Origin: Adineta vaga
Taxonomy: Eukaryota; Rotifera
Assembly (NCBI GenBank): GCA_021613535.1
Contig: CP075492.1
Location: forward strand, 18,848,001-18,912,000
Direction: 5' to 3'
Length of the DNA: 64,000 bases
Made by a program: the position numbers and the translations under genes. Below the pieces are notes generated by a model, which saw only the letters and a list, made by a program, of their open reading frames with translations, did no database searches and was not told where the DNA came from. Shown in pieces: positions 23,479-34,802 of the stretch. How positions within the stretch are numbered: position 1 is the first letter of the stretch; every line of letters begins with the position of its first letter.

Positions 23479-25465
23479 ATGGCTATGGCGAATAATACAA
23501 AACAATGTTTCAAATGCCAGAAATACAAAAGAATTATAATTCCATGCCAAGGATGTTCAAAAGAATTTTGTCAAACAGATTTCAATGAACATCAACAATT
23601 ATTAAATGAAGAATTAAACTTTATTATCAATGATTATGATCAATTTAGACATACGATCAACGATCAAAAACCAAATCCACCAAATCATTCATTGATCAAA
23701 CGAATTGAACAATGGGAAACAAATTCAATTCGAACAATTCGACAAACAGCCGAAAAATGTCGACAAAGTGTTTTAGAACACTCCGAAACATCTTTTAGAG
23801 AGATCGAACAAAAATTAAGTGAATTAAGTGAACAAATCAAAGAAATTCAACGAGAAAATGAATTTAATGAAATTGATTTGAAGGATTTAAGAAGAAAATT
23901 AAATAAAATGAATGAAGAACTGAATAATCCATCAAATATTTCAATTGAAGAACATTGTCAAGGATTTATTAAGGAAATTTCAATTGTTTTAAGAAAGGGT
24001 AAGTTGAAAGTTTTGAATTCTTATTTTATTGAAATGAAAAACTGATTTTAAACTGATACTTAAACATTTAAATTTTGAAATGAAAAATAAAAAGACAAAT
24101 CAAATTAATACACTATAAAATACCATGTAGTTTTATGTTCTTCATTCGAATGATTAAGAGAGAAAGTCCGATACTTCGCGATCATAGAGATCTCTTATAG
24201 AACATTAAATGAACAAAAAATGTTGTTAAGTTATCTGAATTGTGAGAAAAATGAAAAGATTTAATATTTTTATTGATTTACTTTTTTATTCGCATATTCA
24301 CAAAAAACAAATGTTGAAAAAATAAAAACATTTTTATTGATTTTCAAACTTCGAATTATTTTTCATTTATCAAAAAATAATGATCAATTTAAAACATTTT
24401 CTTTTCTTCAAAATTCAGTTTTTTATCTCAAATTTCGCGAAATTCGAAATGATTTTATTCAAATCAAATTTCTTTTTCTTCTTTTCAAATTTTAATTTGA
24501 TTAAAACACGAAAAAATAAACTTTTCATTTTCTTTTTCACAAATCTTTTTTCTTTTCTTTGTTTAGAAACGAAATTTCAACAATATGGAATTATTGTTGC
24601 GGGAGGAAATGGACAAGGAAATCAATTAAATCAACTCTCTAGTCCTTCTGGAATCTTTGTTGATGAAAACAAAACCATTTTCATTGCTGATTATGACAAT
24701 CATTGTATTGTTGAATGGGAATGTGATGAAAAACAAGGACAAATCATTGCAGGTGGAAATGAAGAAGGAAATAGAATAGATCAATTGAATCACCCAACAG
24801 ATGTGATTGTTGATCAACAAAATTATTCAATCATCATTGCTGATTATGATAACGAACGAGTGATGCGATGGTCTAGAGATCAAAAACAACAAATTCTCAT
24901 CGAAAATATTCGTTGTTTGGGTTTAACAATGGATCAATATGGATTTCTTTATGTTTCTGATTGTGAAAAGAATGAAGTGAGAAAATGGAATTTAGAAAAG
25001 ATGAATGAAAACAAAGAAGGAACATTAGTTGCAGGTGGAAATGGAAAAGGAAATCAACGAAATCAATTCAATGAACCTGATTTCATCTTTGTTGATAAAG
25101 ATCAATCTCTTTATGTTTCAGATTCTCTGAATCATCGTGTGATGAAATGGAGAAAAGATGCGCATGAAGGAATAGTTGTGGCTGGAGGAAATGGTAAAGG
25201 AAACAATCTCAATCAATTGGATAATCCTCAAGGATTATTTGTTGATGAATGGAAGCAAATCTATGTGGCAGATTGTGACAATGATCGAATAATGCGATGG
25301 TATGAAGGAGATGAAGAAGGGGAGATTGTTGTTGGTGGAAATGGTCAAGGAAGTCAATCAAATCAATTGAATGGTTCCTATGGTTTGTCATTTGATTTCG
25401 AAAGAAATCTTTATGTTTCAGATTGTTGGAATAATCGGATCGTTCGATTTGATAAAATTAATTGA
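23479..25465 (+). CDS. B-box-like / coiled-coil / NHL protein (copy A)
   Basis: Two exons, 23479..23998 and 24567..25465, joined in frame (RK-G/E-TKFQQYG) across a 568-nt GT..AG intron, giving 472 aa. The start is ATGGCTATGGCG; the second ATG matches the start of copy B. Residues about 10-35 form a B-box-like finger (CFKCQKYKRIIIPCQGCSKEFC). A coiled coil of about 110 residues follows (KCRQSVLEHSETSFREIEQK). Six NHL blades complete a C-terminal propeller (VVAGGNGKGNNLNQLDNPQG, YVADCDNDRIMRW, YVSDCWNNRIVRF). The architecture is TRIM-NHL-like without a RING, so it is a probable RNA- or protein-binding adaptor without its own E3 activity. An inverted near-copy lies at 44202-45975. Confidence 0.88.
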
Positions 25466-27225
25466 AATCAACTTTGCATTTGAAACGAAAAGATTTGATA
25501 AGAAAACGATTTTTTTATTAGATTTTTATTTTTATTTTGAAAAAGAAAAAAGAGTTTGTTTAATCATTGAAATTATTAGTTTTGATCGAATATCGATTAA
25601 AGATGATCCAACATTGATTTGAATTCGAAGGATTTTCTGTGAAAATGACGGAAAATAATTGAAATACGATGAAAAAGTCAATTTTGATTGAAAAACGAAG
25701 ATAACTTGTAAATTGATTTGTAAAATCATAAATTTTTCGAGAAAAGTTTCGAATACTTATAAAATAAATCAACAATCGATTTTGAAATGAAAATTTGTTT
25801 TGAAGAAGAAATAAAGAAATTAAAAATGATTTTTTTCTTCGATTCGAAAATCAAAAATAAAATTGGAAGTCATTTTCTCAATTCGACAGTTGTGATTCGA
25901 AAGAAAATAAAAGAAATTGAATTAAATCAATTATCTCGTCTTCAGAGAATTTTTTTTGAATAAAAGAAAAAGAATTTTGAATTCTGAATTCAAAAAAATC
26001 CAATTAAAGCACAATTAACGATAAATATTTCCGAACTAAAAGATATATCAATCAGTCATGAGAACATCGATCTCAATTGAGCATTCTCTTACATTCTATA
26101 TGAAAATCAAAGGCACTAAACTACCGAGAACAATGAATTTTTTTCAATATAACCATATGGAAAAAAAAGAAAAACAAATTTGCTTGAATTTTACATAAGT
26201 TACACCTTATAACGGCTAATTACTCGGTCGTTACAGGCCACTTAAATCTGATCTTTTTATCTATTAATAATCAATATACTAAATCATTACCTGGAAATAA
26301 TGTGTCAAATGTATAAATATAAATTAACAATTAATCTACTGCAAAAAAATCATCTATAAAGAAAGCTTTCAGCTGCAAATTGTCTTTCATTTATTACTAG
26401 AGGTTATGGAAGGAGCTTCGTACTGATCCTCATTTATAGACTCATACAACTAAACAAAACCATCTGAGATAATCAATGACTGATTTGCTGATTCATGCCT
26501 TCTAGATATTCAATTTGTCAGCTTTATTATGTAGCACTATACCTGATTGGTCAGTTTCATCGATCTCCAAATCCTATTCGTGAAGTTTCTTTAAATTTTA
26601 ACCTTTAACTCCGACGCAAACACACCTCAAGATACGCATTATTTGTTGTCAGATGACCCTCCTTACACAGTCGAGGGAATATATTTTAAAGCAAAAGAAA
26701 ATATGAGGCAAACTTCCTTTCGAGGTTGAGAAAAAATAATAGCACCATTTGTTTATGTTATAATTTGTAAAAGAACTGTAATCATTCGATTCTAACTGTA
26801 TCGTGGTAATAACAGAGTAATAGAAAAAGAAAGAAAAAGCAGAAATAATTAACCAAAGAAGAAATATTGCATCAAACGTATCTAATTTTTTGACAAAATT
26901 ATTCAATTATTGATAAAAGTCTTTCGTCAATAATACGTGGTTTTCCATGTTCTTAAATATCATATATATTACCAAAGATTTTCGGTATAAAAATCAAATC
27001 TAAATATATAAATCCTTATGCAAATGGACGTAATCTATGAGTAATTAACATAAATTCATTTTTGCTTTATCATTTGAAAATACATGTGATAAGATATCAT
27101 CTTATCATATTAGTTATGCATTTCTTTTAGTATATTTGTTTTTATTATCATTATGAATTTTTACATAATACTATTTACAGAAAAAAATACTATATAACTT
27201 CTCTTCCATTACTCGGTGAAACGAA
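25466..27225. other. Intergenic; decayed flank shared with copy B
   Basis: 25550-25640 reads CLIIEIISFDRISIKDDPTLI and corresponds to CLITEIVYFDQMSIENDQTL downstream of copy B (about 43655-43760, minus strand). The duplicated block therefore extends past the NHL gene. Beyond 26000 I see no gene. Confidence 0.5.
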
Positions 27226-27886
27226 GTGATAAAGAAAAACGATACAATCAAATTTCTCACAATATTTCTTCTCTTCATATGTGTTCCCCTTTATGTATGT
27301 GAACAAGTCAACCAAAGAATATTTGAAGACTCAGAAACCATACCTCATACCTTTCCATGGATGGTCTTTTTACGTTTGAATTTTCTGAATATGATAACAC
27401 GAAATTGTGATGGTGTGATTATTTCGGATATATTTTTATTGACTTCAGCCAGTTGTTTTGAAGATGCTGTTTATTTCACTTCATATTATACAATTAAAGC
27501 AGGTTTACATCAACTAAATAGTGAGAATCAAACGACAAGTTCGAGTATTTCCACCATTTGATTTCAATACAACAGATGTATTACCAATAACATTATCAGA
27601 CTTAACATTAGTTGAAAATATGAATTTATTAGCAATTGGTTGGGGTAGTACAAACTCTACTCCCATAGCAACTGCTTTACAACAAGTAACTATTCAAGAA
27701 AATGTTCTTTTTGTTTTTCATTCGTACGTAAATCTTATTTTTTATTCAGGTGATATGGGTGGTCCATTGATGATTTATTCGAATAAAAGTGAACAATACG
27801 AACTGGTTGGTATTACAAGTTATCGTAATAAATGTATTGCCGAAGGTGTATTTACTCGAGTGGCACCATTTGCTAGTTGGATTTAG
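27226..27886 (+). pseudogene. Trypsin-like (S1) serine protease relic
   Basis: The first frame (27226-27561) carries a hydrophobic leader, then IPHTFPWMVFL and LLTSASCFED, which align with PWxVxL and LTAAHC of S1 proteases. His57 is Ser here. The second frame (from 27521) carries LLAIGWGSTNS (W-G-x-T), GDMGGPL where GDSGGP is expected (Ser195 is Met), and VFTRVAPFASWI at the usual C-terminus. The stretch that should hold Asp102 is missing at the frame change. The leader has GTG where ATG would be expected. All three catalytic positions are lost, so this is a dead gene. A GTTCTT..TTCAG segment before GDMGG may be an old intron. Confidence 0.75.
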
Positions 27887-28411
27887 ATTTAAAGAAATGG
27901 ACAGACAGGTATCATCTTCGTTCATATATTCAATTTATAATACAACAGTTATTCAATGTGATTGGCTTGATGATCGTCAATTATGACGAATATCAACATC
28001 GAATAAGAAATTGTTTTATGCGCACTTTATTTGATTGGCGCTTATAGAATCTTATCAAATGCATCATATCCAAAAGATATCAAAGGTTTTGAATCACTTC
28101 AAGGTGAAATATTTCATATTGTGTCTTATATTAAGAAATATATAAAAATATTGATAATATTTCACAAATAAACAAGATGAGAAAACGAATATACAATGGT
28201 GAAATTGATATTATATAGTAAGGGAGAAACAACTGATTCTGCAACGACAGAATTACACGGATCACATAGATTGTTGGTATCTGGAACCAACTGTTTCACC
28301 CTTGCCTAACAACCTGTTTGAACTTCTAGTTCAAAGTTCATATTTTGTACATATCTTATTGTGACAGAGACTCTTATTCATTGTGTATGATGAAATACAA
28401 ATTTGTCTTTG
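27887..28411. other. Intergenic between convergent relics
   Basis: AT-rich; no gene or repeat recognised. Confidence 0.4.
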
Positions 28412-29106
28412 TTAATTCCATTCTTCTATCGCAACTCTATGATAGGCGATGTTCGTAAGCACAGTGAAATATTCAAAAAGAGCTTGCATCGAATAGATAT
28501 TCGGTTCACAAAAGCGGTGGTGACGAAAGTAGAAATAGCCCGAAATGAAAAATGACGGCATACTTATAAGAAACCATCGTAATCGCTGTGTTCGTAATTT
28601 CTTTTCTAGTTCAGTTACTTCTACATAAATCGTATGTGTCCACATGTAGTCAATTCCTACAGTAAATAGCATGTGTAAGAAAGAAAATGTGATAAAACTA
28701 ATGTATGAATACATGTGAATCCAGTCGAATTCACGTAATGAAATATATGTAACAAGAAGAAGACAAGTAATTTCAAGAAAATGAAAACATCCATTAATCC
28801 GTTGCATTAGTACATAATATTTGGACGATGCCATGCCTGAACGAGACATGCGACGTTTAGTTTGTAAATAAGCAGTAATATAACGAGGAAAGCTAGCCAA
28901 TCCGAAACAGAATTACCAAATGAAACTTTGCGGAAAACAATAGCCAATCGATACTGATATTGTTGGAAGAAAATTATATACATTACAGTACGTAGATGTT
29001 GATTCTTCTAAATCTTTCAGTAATGTGAGACCAAGACAGGAAAAAAAAGCAAAATATGCTATCATGGAATTAAACCAAATCAAATCACGGACAAAAGTTT
29101 TCGGAG
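28412..29106 (-). pseudogene. PGAP2/FRAG1-family membrane protein with internal stop
   Basis: From a TTTTAG acceptor, 29106 down to 28412 is one frame except for TAA at 28913-28915. Landmarks are VRDLIWFNSMIAYFAFFSC, YCNVYNFLPTISVSIGYC, PQSFIW, then the stop, then FCFGLASFPRYITAY, FSFLHMLFTVGID, FRHHRFCEPNIYSMQALFEY and VVLTN-like FTVLTNIAYH. These fit PGAP2, a multi-pass ER/Golgi protein that remodels the lipid of GPI anchors. The stop replaces the residue after the conserved FIW, and the downstream sequence stays well conserved, so the lesion is recent or an error. I could not find a convincing first exon: the obvious candidate has a TAG in the needed frame. Confidence 0.72.
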
Positions 29107-30431
29107 CTAAAATTCGAAGAAAGAAAATGGCGAATTCAAATGAAACAATGATGACTTACAGATCTTTGTTTCCTAGAAATCATACACTTCGAAGACCGAC
29201 ATAATCTACAGATGTATAAACTTTCGTTAACTTATGCTTTCATATTCTATATTAAAAGTTTCTTTGGAATTAAGAGCAAAAATTCAAGTGCAGAAAACTT
29301 GCAAGACTCTTGTTAAAGTATTCTATTTCTATTAAGAAGTCTTGCTTCGTAACTTTCTACAGATTTGTTACAAAGTTTTGATCCCCATCTGGTAAATAAA
29401 AATCAGGTTATCGGTATTATTTTCACTTCTTTTTTTAGTTTTTACACACTCTCTTCGGGAAAAGATTCAATATAAACTAGGTATTTTAATGGCTATATTC
29501 TCTTGCTTTATCTCAATTTTCTTAAAATGGTAATTCGATTGAAATTCATAGTTTCTTTTTCTTTCACATACAAGAAACTAATGTAATTTTCAATAATGTA
29601 GGATCGAATGCATTGTTGCGCATTTTTATTTTGATAAACATCATACACTTTCTATAATTACCTTGAATAAAAATATTTCTTCTCTTTTTCTTTTTATCCC
29701 ACTATAGCTTGATGAGCAATATAATCGGCAAATATCTGAATGACGTTTAGCCTAATATAAGATGCATTCAGTGCAAATATTAATTACTAAATAAAAGTTC
29801 TTTTGTCTTCTATATATGATTTGATCATGAATATTGATATATAATAGTGAAAGCCTAGAGATACGAGTACAAGTTTTCACCACTGTTATTGACTTCGAGA
29901 AAAAGTGATCGGTAAATTTTTCTGTTGTCAGATGATGATTTAAATAAAGTAAGAATGTTAAGGTCTCATTGAGTGATCAGGCCATCCTAGTCCAGTATCA
30001 TCGAAGAGAAGGTTAGATGTATGAAAATAAATAAAATTCAAATTTTTCTTCATAATAGTCTTTTTGTCGCTTTTCCAGAGGTATGTTGCATTTTGAAGAT
30101 TTTTTCTTCAAAAACTAGTTCAAATTGGATAAAAGAGAGATAATCATGATTAACTCGATAAACCTTATTAAACTATATATATAAAAATAGAAGTTCGATT
30201 TTTTTTACTCAGAAATTTCCTGAGTGCACGTTATTTTTTTCTTTCGATGCGAGAAAAAATAAAATTGCATCTATATCGACGCAAAACGGAATGAGTATCT
30301 CTCTCTGTCTCTTTTTGTGACCAACAATTATATAAAGATGACACTTAAGTAAAAGACTATACCATTTAAATAGTTGTGATATTCATCTATCTTTTTTTTT
30401 TATCTTCAAGTATTTACGGCAATAAACGACA
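29107..30431. other. Intergenic
   Basis: AT-rich with pyrimidine runs near 30360-30400 that may be a promoter region for the small secreted protein. No gene recognised. Confidence 0.4.
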
Positions 30432-30692
30432 ATGAATATAATCAGTCAACTTATTTATTTAATCACCATGCTAGTTATGCTAACATCAATAGGTCTACCA
30501 CAGACTCGAGCCGGCGGTACAGCTCGTGGTGGTTGTAAAAATAGTCGTGGTAATGGTAGGCGTCGTGCTATTGAAGATGATCAAAACCACGATGTTGATG
30601 ATCGTACTGATGTTAGTCACATTCGTCGTGATGGCCGTACTGTTGGCATGCTTTTTAATCGTGTTCGTGGCCGTGATCATGATAGTAGATAA
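30432..30692 (+). CDS. Small secreted Arg/Asp-rich protein, unknown
   Basis: An 86-aa frame with a clear signal peptide (MNIISQLIYLITMLVMLTSI, cleavage likely near the TRAGG segment). A short mature region rich in Arg, Gly, Asp and His follows (GRRRAIEDDQNHDVDD, HIRRDGRTVGM). It has one Cys and several dibasic or tribasic sites that could be processed. It could be a peptide precursor or a short secreted protein. No family recognised. Confidence 0.5.
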   Translation: MNIISQLIYLITMLVMLTSIGLPQTRAGGTARGGCKNSRGNGRRRAIEDDQNHDVDDRTDVSHIRRDGRTVGMLFNRVRGRDHDSR

Positions 30693-31087
30693 GTCAAGTA
30701 CGTTCTGCAACATTCATGTTTTTTTATGATAGATAAACGATATTTTTTTCTGGAGAGAATATATATTACAAGCACCAACTGGCGATAAAATCGAACATTA
30801 TCCACTTCTTAATTTTCTCTCAGATGTATTGCAAGTTAACCTTCTTCTTCTTCTTCTATATTTGTAATTATTTTTTTCCCATTTATTCTGTATTCTTTTA
30901 TTTTGTAAAAAGAAAGCAATAAATCATGAAGATAACAAAAGACAAAACGAATGAGAATTTTATGATTAGTCAAGACTATATAAGTCATGTATTAAATGAA
31001 TTTCTTATCGTAAACTTATTTATGGTCTCTTTGTCTTTCTACTTTCATTAATATCTTCTCAATTTGAAACTCTTTTATATAAGATAT

Positions 31088-32086
31088 ATGGATCATATTT
31101 TTCCTGATGAAATATTTATAGAAATATTTCGATATACCGATAATTTAGATTTGTTTCGTGCTTTTTATAATTTAAATTTCCGTCTCAATTGTATTATCAC
31201 TCAAACACGTATTTATTTTCATAATGAATTAGCTGAAGAACATCATAAATATATTCTTCCATATATTCATCCTGAACAAATTCATTCATTTCATGTTAAT
31301 AAAGAAAATTTTCAATATTCAAAATTCAATCAATGTATCAATCTTCGTAAATTGAAATTTCATTCCCCTGATCATCCTGATCTTATCTATGTACAACCAT
31401 CAATATTTCCATATTTAAAAGAATTTAAAATTGATGTTCAAGAAGATTCATCTCTTATTTATTCTCAATTGTGTACAATGATATTTGATAATCAATTTCC
31501 AGTCTTACAATCAGTATGTTTAACATATGTTAAGTTTGGAGATCTATATTTAATAAAAACATGGTCAACTAGTTTAAAACATTTGACAATTAAATATTGT
31601 TATAAATCAGCGTTTTATGTTTTAATTGAAAATTTACCCAATTTAATACATTTTGATTGTAAATTTGTTGGATTAAGCCCAGGATCAATGAAAGAAGCAA
31701 ATTTATCATTAAGAAACTTAACTTTAATAACATGTAGGAAACCATTATTATATTCGAAATATAATTCAAGCATCGGACTTGATGAACTATTCAATATATA
31801 TCAGTATTTACCAAATTTACAACATACACTTCTGTATGTTTCTGATTCTCATCGATTGAAAACAATAGTTGATAAATTAAATCGTGTTTTATCATATTGT
31901 CCAAGATTAAAAAGCTTTCAATGTGTTATTAATTATTGTAAGGAAAGTTCAAAATCGATCGATGATATTAAAAAACGTTATCCGTTATTTCAAAATTGTG
32001 AAGCTATTATTTGGAAACATGAAGAAGGAATAGGATATGGATGCAAAATAACACAACATAGTTTGGTCAAGATTGAATCTAAATAA
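31088..32086 (+). CDS. F-box protein
   Basis: A single exon of 332 aa from ATG at 31088. The first 45 residues, MDHIFPDEIFIEIFRYTDNL and DLFRAFYNLNFRLNCIIT, are a typical F-box (LPxEIxxxIFxYL). The rest is a series of short leucine-rich stretches (LRKLKFHSP, LKHLTIKYCYK, LPNLIHFDC, LRNLTLITC) like the divergent LRRs of substrate-binding F-box proteins. Its expected role is as the adaptor subunit of an SCF ubiquitin ligase. It is convergent with the LRR gene; a telomere-like hairpin lies between their 3' ends. Confidence 0.82.
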   Translation: MDHIFPDEIFIEIFRYTDNLDLFRAFYNLNFRLNCIITQTRIYFHNELAEEHHKYILPYIHPEQIHSFHVNKENFQYSKFNQCINLRKLKFHSPDHPDLIYVQPSIFPYLKEFKIDVQEDSSLIYSQLCTMIFDNQFPVLQSVCLTYVKFGDLYLIKTWSTSLKHLTIKYCYKSAFYVLIENLPNLIHFDCKFVGLSPGSMKEANLSLRNLTLITCRKPLLYSKYNSSIGLDELFNIYQYLPNLQHTLLYVSDSHRLKTIVDKLNRVLSYCPRLKSFQCVINYCKESSKSIDDIKKRYPLFQNCEAIIWKHEEGIGYGCKITQHSLVKIESK

Positions 32087-32129
32087 AGTAAACTAAAATC
32101 CTATCCAATCAGTCAATCATAACAAAAGC

Positions 32130-32184
32130 GGTGTGGACGAGGGTGTTATATAGATGCAGTACGAACACCCACACCCACACCCAC
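32130..32184. repeat. Telomere-like hairpin, copy 5
   Basis: The arms GGTGTGGACGAGGGTGTT and AACACCCACACCCACACC flank a loop of about 17 nt. It lies in the 190-bp gap between the convergent F-box and LRR genes. Confidence 0.65.
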
Positions 32185-32275
32185 CATTTATTGAGATTCT
32201 TTACTCAAAGTTCTTTTCACGATGTTTTAGTTTATTTCAAACGAAAATCATAAGGTATAGAATGAACTATAAAAA

Positions 32276-34222
32276 TTATCTTTTAGCAAATACATTCACA
32301 ATTCCTCCTTTCATCACAACATTTTCAATGGATTTGTTTTTTTGACGTCTTTTAACAATATATATACCAACTAAAAACAAAGCAAGAAGAATAACTGTTG
32401 AAGGAATTACTATTGCTATTATTATTTTCCAATTTCCGTTATCATTTGATGTTGATCTAGTACTAGTCGTAACTTGAACAGTCGTATTATTTCCCCTAGA
32501 TAAACAATAAGAATCAATATTCTGACATTCTTGAGCTAGTTTCTCGATAATCGATTGATTTGATAGACAAACTGAATCGTCCTGTGTATAAATTATGTTT
32601 TTCAACATAAATAGAAAACAATTACATGGATGATTTTTATCAAGAACTAAAGTTGTATGATTAAAGATCTTAAATATTGGTTTTGATAAACAATAATCAT
32701 CATTATTGAACTGAATATCATGAAAAAGAATATTAATATCATATAATTCATGATTCCATTGGATTGGTGTACTATCATTAGATTCTAATAACCAGAATCT
32801 ATCCGTTTTTGTTATTCCTGAAAGATCCAATGATAATAGTTCTTTTAATTTCATAAAAACAAACCAGTTTATTTCAAGTAAATTGGTACAATTTGCTAAT
32901 GATAATTTGTTAAGGGTTGATGCCACATTATAAAGAAATGAAGTTGTTTGATTTTTAGGTTGAAATTCTTCATCATAGACTGTTGTTATTGTTTCTAATG
33001 AAGAAATTGGATTCCAACTTAAATCAAGAATTGACAAACTTGTATGATTAAAAACTAATGGATGAATAAATTCAATTTGATTATGACTCAAATTAATTAC
33101 TCGAAGTCTACGTGCATTTTTAAATGTATTTTCATTTAATTTTTGAATTAAATTATAATCTGTGTCTAATACTTCCAAATGTGAAAAATCTTGTAATGCA
33201 TCGAGATTAGGAAGAAAATTGCCTGATAAATCAAGAAAACGCAATGTTCGATTCAATGGAGATAAAAATGATATTATTTCATTATTATTTGTCACAGTTT
33301 CCAATGATGTTAAATGATTATTATTTAAGACTAAACCAGCTAAAAAGTGCAAATCAATAAATGCATCATGTGCGATTCGTTTTATTCGGTTCTGTGATAA
33401 ATCAATTTCATACAATTGATTTTCAGAAGGAAATAAATTGGATCTAACTTCTGAAATATAATTATCACGCAAATTAAGAATACTAAGATGATGAAATTTA
33501 ACTAAAGAAGGAAAATGAACAATGCCACTAGATGATAAATCTAACTTAGTTAAAGAATTAGATGATAAACTATCATAAAGATGATCAATATTTGTTAATG
33601 TAACATTATTGAAGAAAGTTTCCGTCCAATATAAAGTCGATGATTGGTTGAAAATAAATTGAACTTCTTTTGAATTTAGAATACTTATTTCAACAATAGT
33701 TGTATTATCAAATGCTTTTAAATTGAGTTGATATGGTTGAGCATAAATATCATTATATTGAATATTGTCAATAGTTAATTCTTGATATTCCGTTTTACTA
33801 AAAGCATAATCATCAAGTTGAAAATTTCTTGGTGAATAAAATCGAATATATTTTGGTATTTCGGAAAAATGATTCAGTAGTTCAAAACTATTTTCTGCTA
33901 TTTGATCAATTCCATTTATAAAACTGATATTGACCTGGCGAAGTGAAGAAAATTGTGATGAAAATGATGTAAATGTTGAGGGTGTTAAACGAGTGAAATT
34001 GATAAAATTAAATGCAGCATATATATGTTCAGCTGATGAAAATGTTGACCAATCAATAAGCATTTGATCACTGGGATGATTTTCAATACAAGTTACTAAA
34101 CTTCTATCATTGTTACAATTGCACGTGACATTAGTATTATCCAGACATATTGTTTGGGATTCAATGGAAATTAACAGGGAGATTAAATGAAGAATATAGA
34201 AAAGCACGTTCAGAACAAACAT
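32276..34222 (-). CDS. Leucine-rich-repeat type I membrane protein
   Basis: A single exon of 648 aa. Residues 1-22 are a signal peptide. A Cys-rich N-cap follows (CLDNTNVTCNCNND). About a dozen LRRs come next (LTKLDLSSSGIVHFPSL, LSILNLRDNYISEV, LYEIDLSQNRIKRIAHDAF, LRVINLSHNQIEFIHPLVF, LSILDLSWNPISSL). A Cys-containing C-cap (CNCFLFMLKN, CLS) and a Thr/Ser stalk follow. A single membrane helix (IIIAIVIPSTVILLALFLVG) ends in a short basic tail (KRRQKNKS). The extracellular part is Toll/Slit-like, but there is no TIR or kinase domain, so it is a cell-surface adhesion or recognition protein of unknown ligand. Confidence 0.85.
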   Translation of the reverse strand: MFVLNVLFYILHLISLLISIESQTICLDNTNVTCNCNNDRSLVTCIENHPSDQMLIDWSTFSSAEHIYAAFNFINFTRLTPSTFTSFSSQFSSLRQVNISFINGIDQIAENSFELLNHFSEIPKYIRFYSPRNFQLDDYAFSKTEYQELTIDNIQYNDIYAQPYQLNLKAFDNTTIVEISILNSKEVQFIFNQSSTLYWTETFFNNVTLTNIDHLYDSLSSNSLTKLDLSSSGIVHFPSLVKFHHLSILNLRDNYISEVRSNLFPSENQLYEIDLSQNRIKRIAHDAFIDLHFLAGLVLNNNHLTSLETVTNNNEIISFLSPLNRTLRFLDLSGNFLPNLDALQDFSHLEVLDTDYNLIQKLNENTFKNARRLRVINLSHNQIEFIHPLVFNHTSLSILDLSWNPISSLETITTVYDEEFQPKNQTTSFLYNVASTLNKLSLANCTNLLEINWFVFMKLKELLSLDLSGITKTDRFWLLESNDSTPIQWNHELYDINILFHDIQFNNDDYCLSKPIFKIFNHTTLVLDKNHPCNCFLFMLKNIIYTQDDSVCLSNQSIIEKLAQECQNIDSYCLSRGNNTTVQVTTSTRSTSNDNGNWKIIIAIVIPSTVILLALFLVGIYIVKRRQKNKSIENVVMKGGIVNVFAKR

Positions 34223-34474
34223 TGATGTTCTTCAAAAGAAAGGTTGTATGAAAATGAAAGGTTTAAATATCTTCTTTTTTTTCGTATGTTATCTATTATC
34301 ATGCATATTTTTATCATTGAGTTTCTTATAACGCCCATAGTGTTTAAAGGAGCATTATGAATCATTGATAAGGACTTTGAAGGACTGTCAGGTTGAGTTA
34401 CATATTGATACATCACTCACAGCATTATCTTTCAAGATATGCAAAATCCTCAAACGTTCATGAATAGAGTCATG

Positions 34475-34536
34475 TTGAGGGTGTAGTTGTGGTTGTTGGT
34501 CAAGATATCTCTTCTTTACTCACACCCACACCCTCA
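34475..34536. repeat. Telomere-like hairpin, copy 6
   Basis: The arms TTGAGGGTGTAGTTGTGG and CACACCCACACCCTCA flank a loop of about 27 nt. It lies between the sirtuin 3' end and the LRR gene start. Confidence 0.65.
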
Positions 34537-34802
34537 CAATATTCTTCATCAATAATTCCATTAGATAGTTATTCTTAGAAAAAGAAAGAAAAAGTTGCAA
34601 AATCAAAATTAAATCATTTAGATAAAAGTTCGATCAAATAAAAGATACATATATATATTATATAATATTCTCTCAGTTCTTTCTTGTTTAGAATTTATAT
34701 TCTCAACTATCATGCATTATCCTTTGGTATAATTCTTTTTTAATGTATTTACATAAAATTCAAAAAAATAACGCTTGAATATTTTTGTAAAAAGAAAACG
34801 TT

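Noticed and set aside
28891-28916. A 24-nt GT..AG intron that would remove the TAA in the PGAP2-like gene
   Set aside because: Far below the 46-67 nt introns seen elsewhere here, and it would delete residues (FCFGLAS) that fit the conserved family alignment.
30495-30713. Antisense Thr/Ile-rich frame over the small secreted protein
   Set aside because: The plus frame has a clear signal peptide; the antisense frame is simple sequence.
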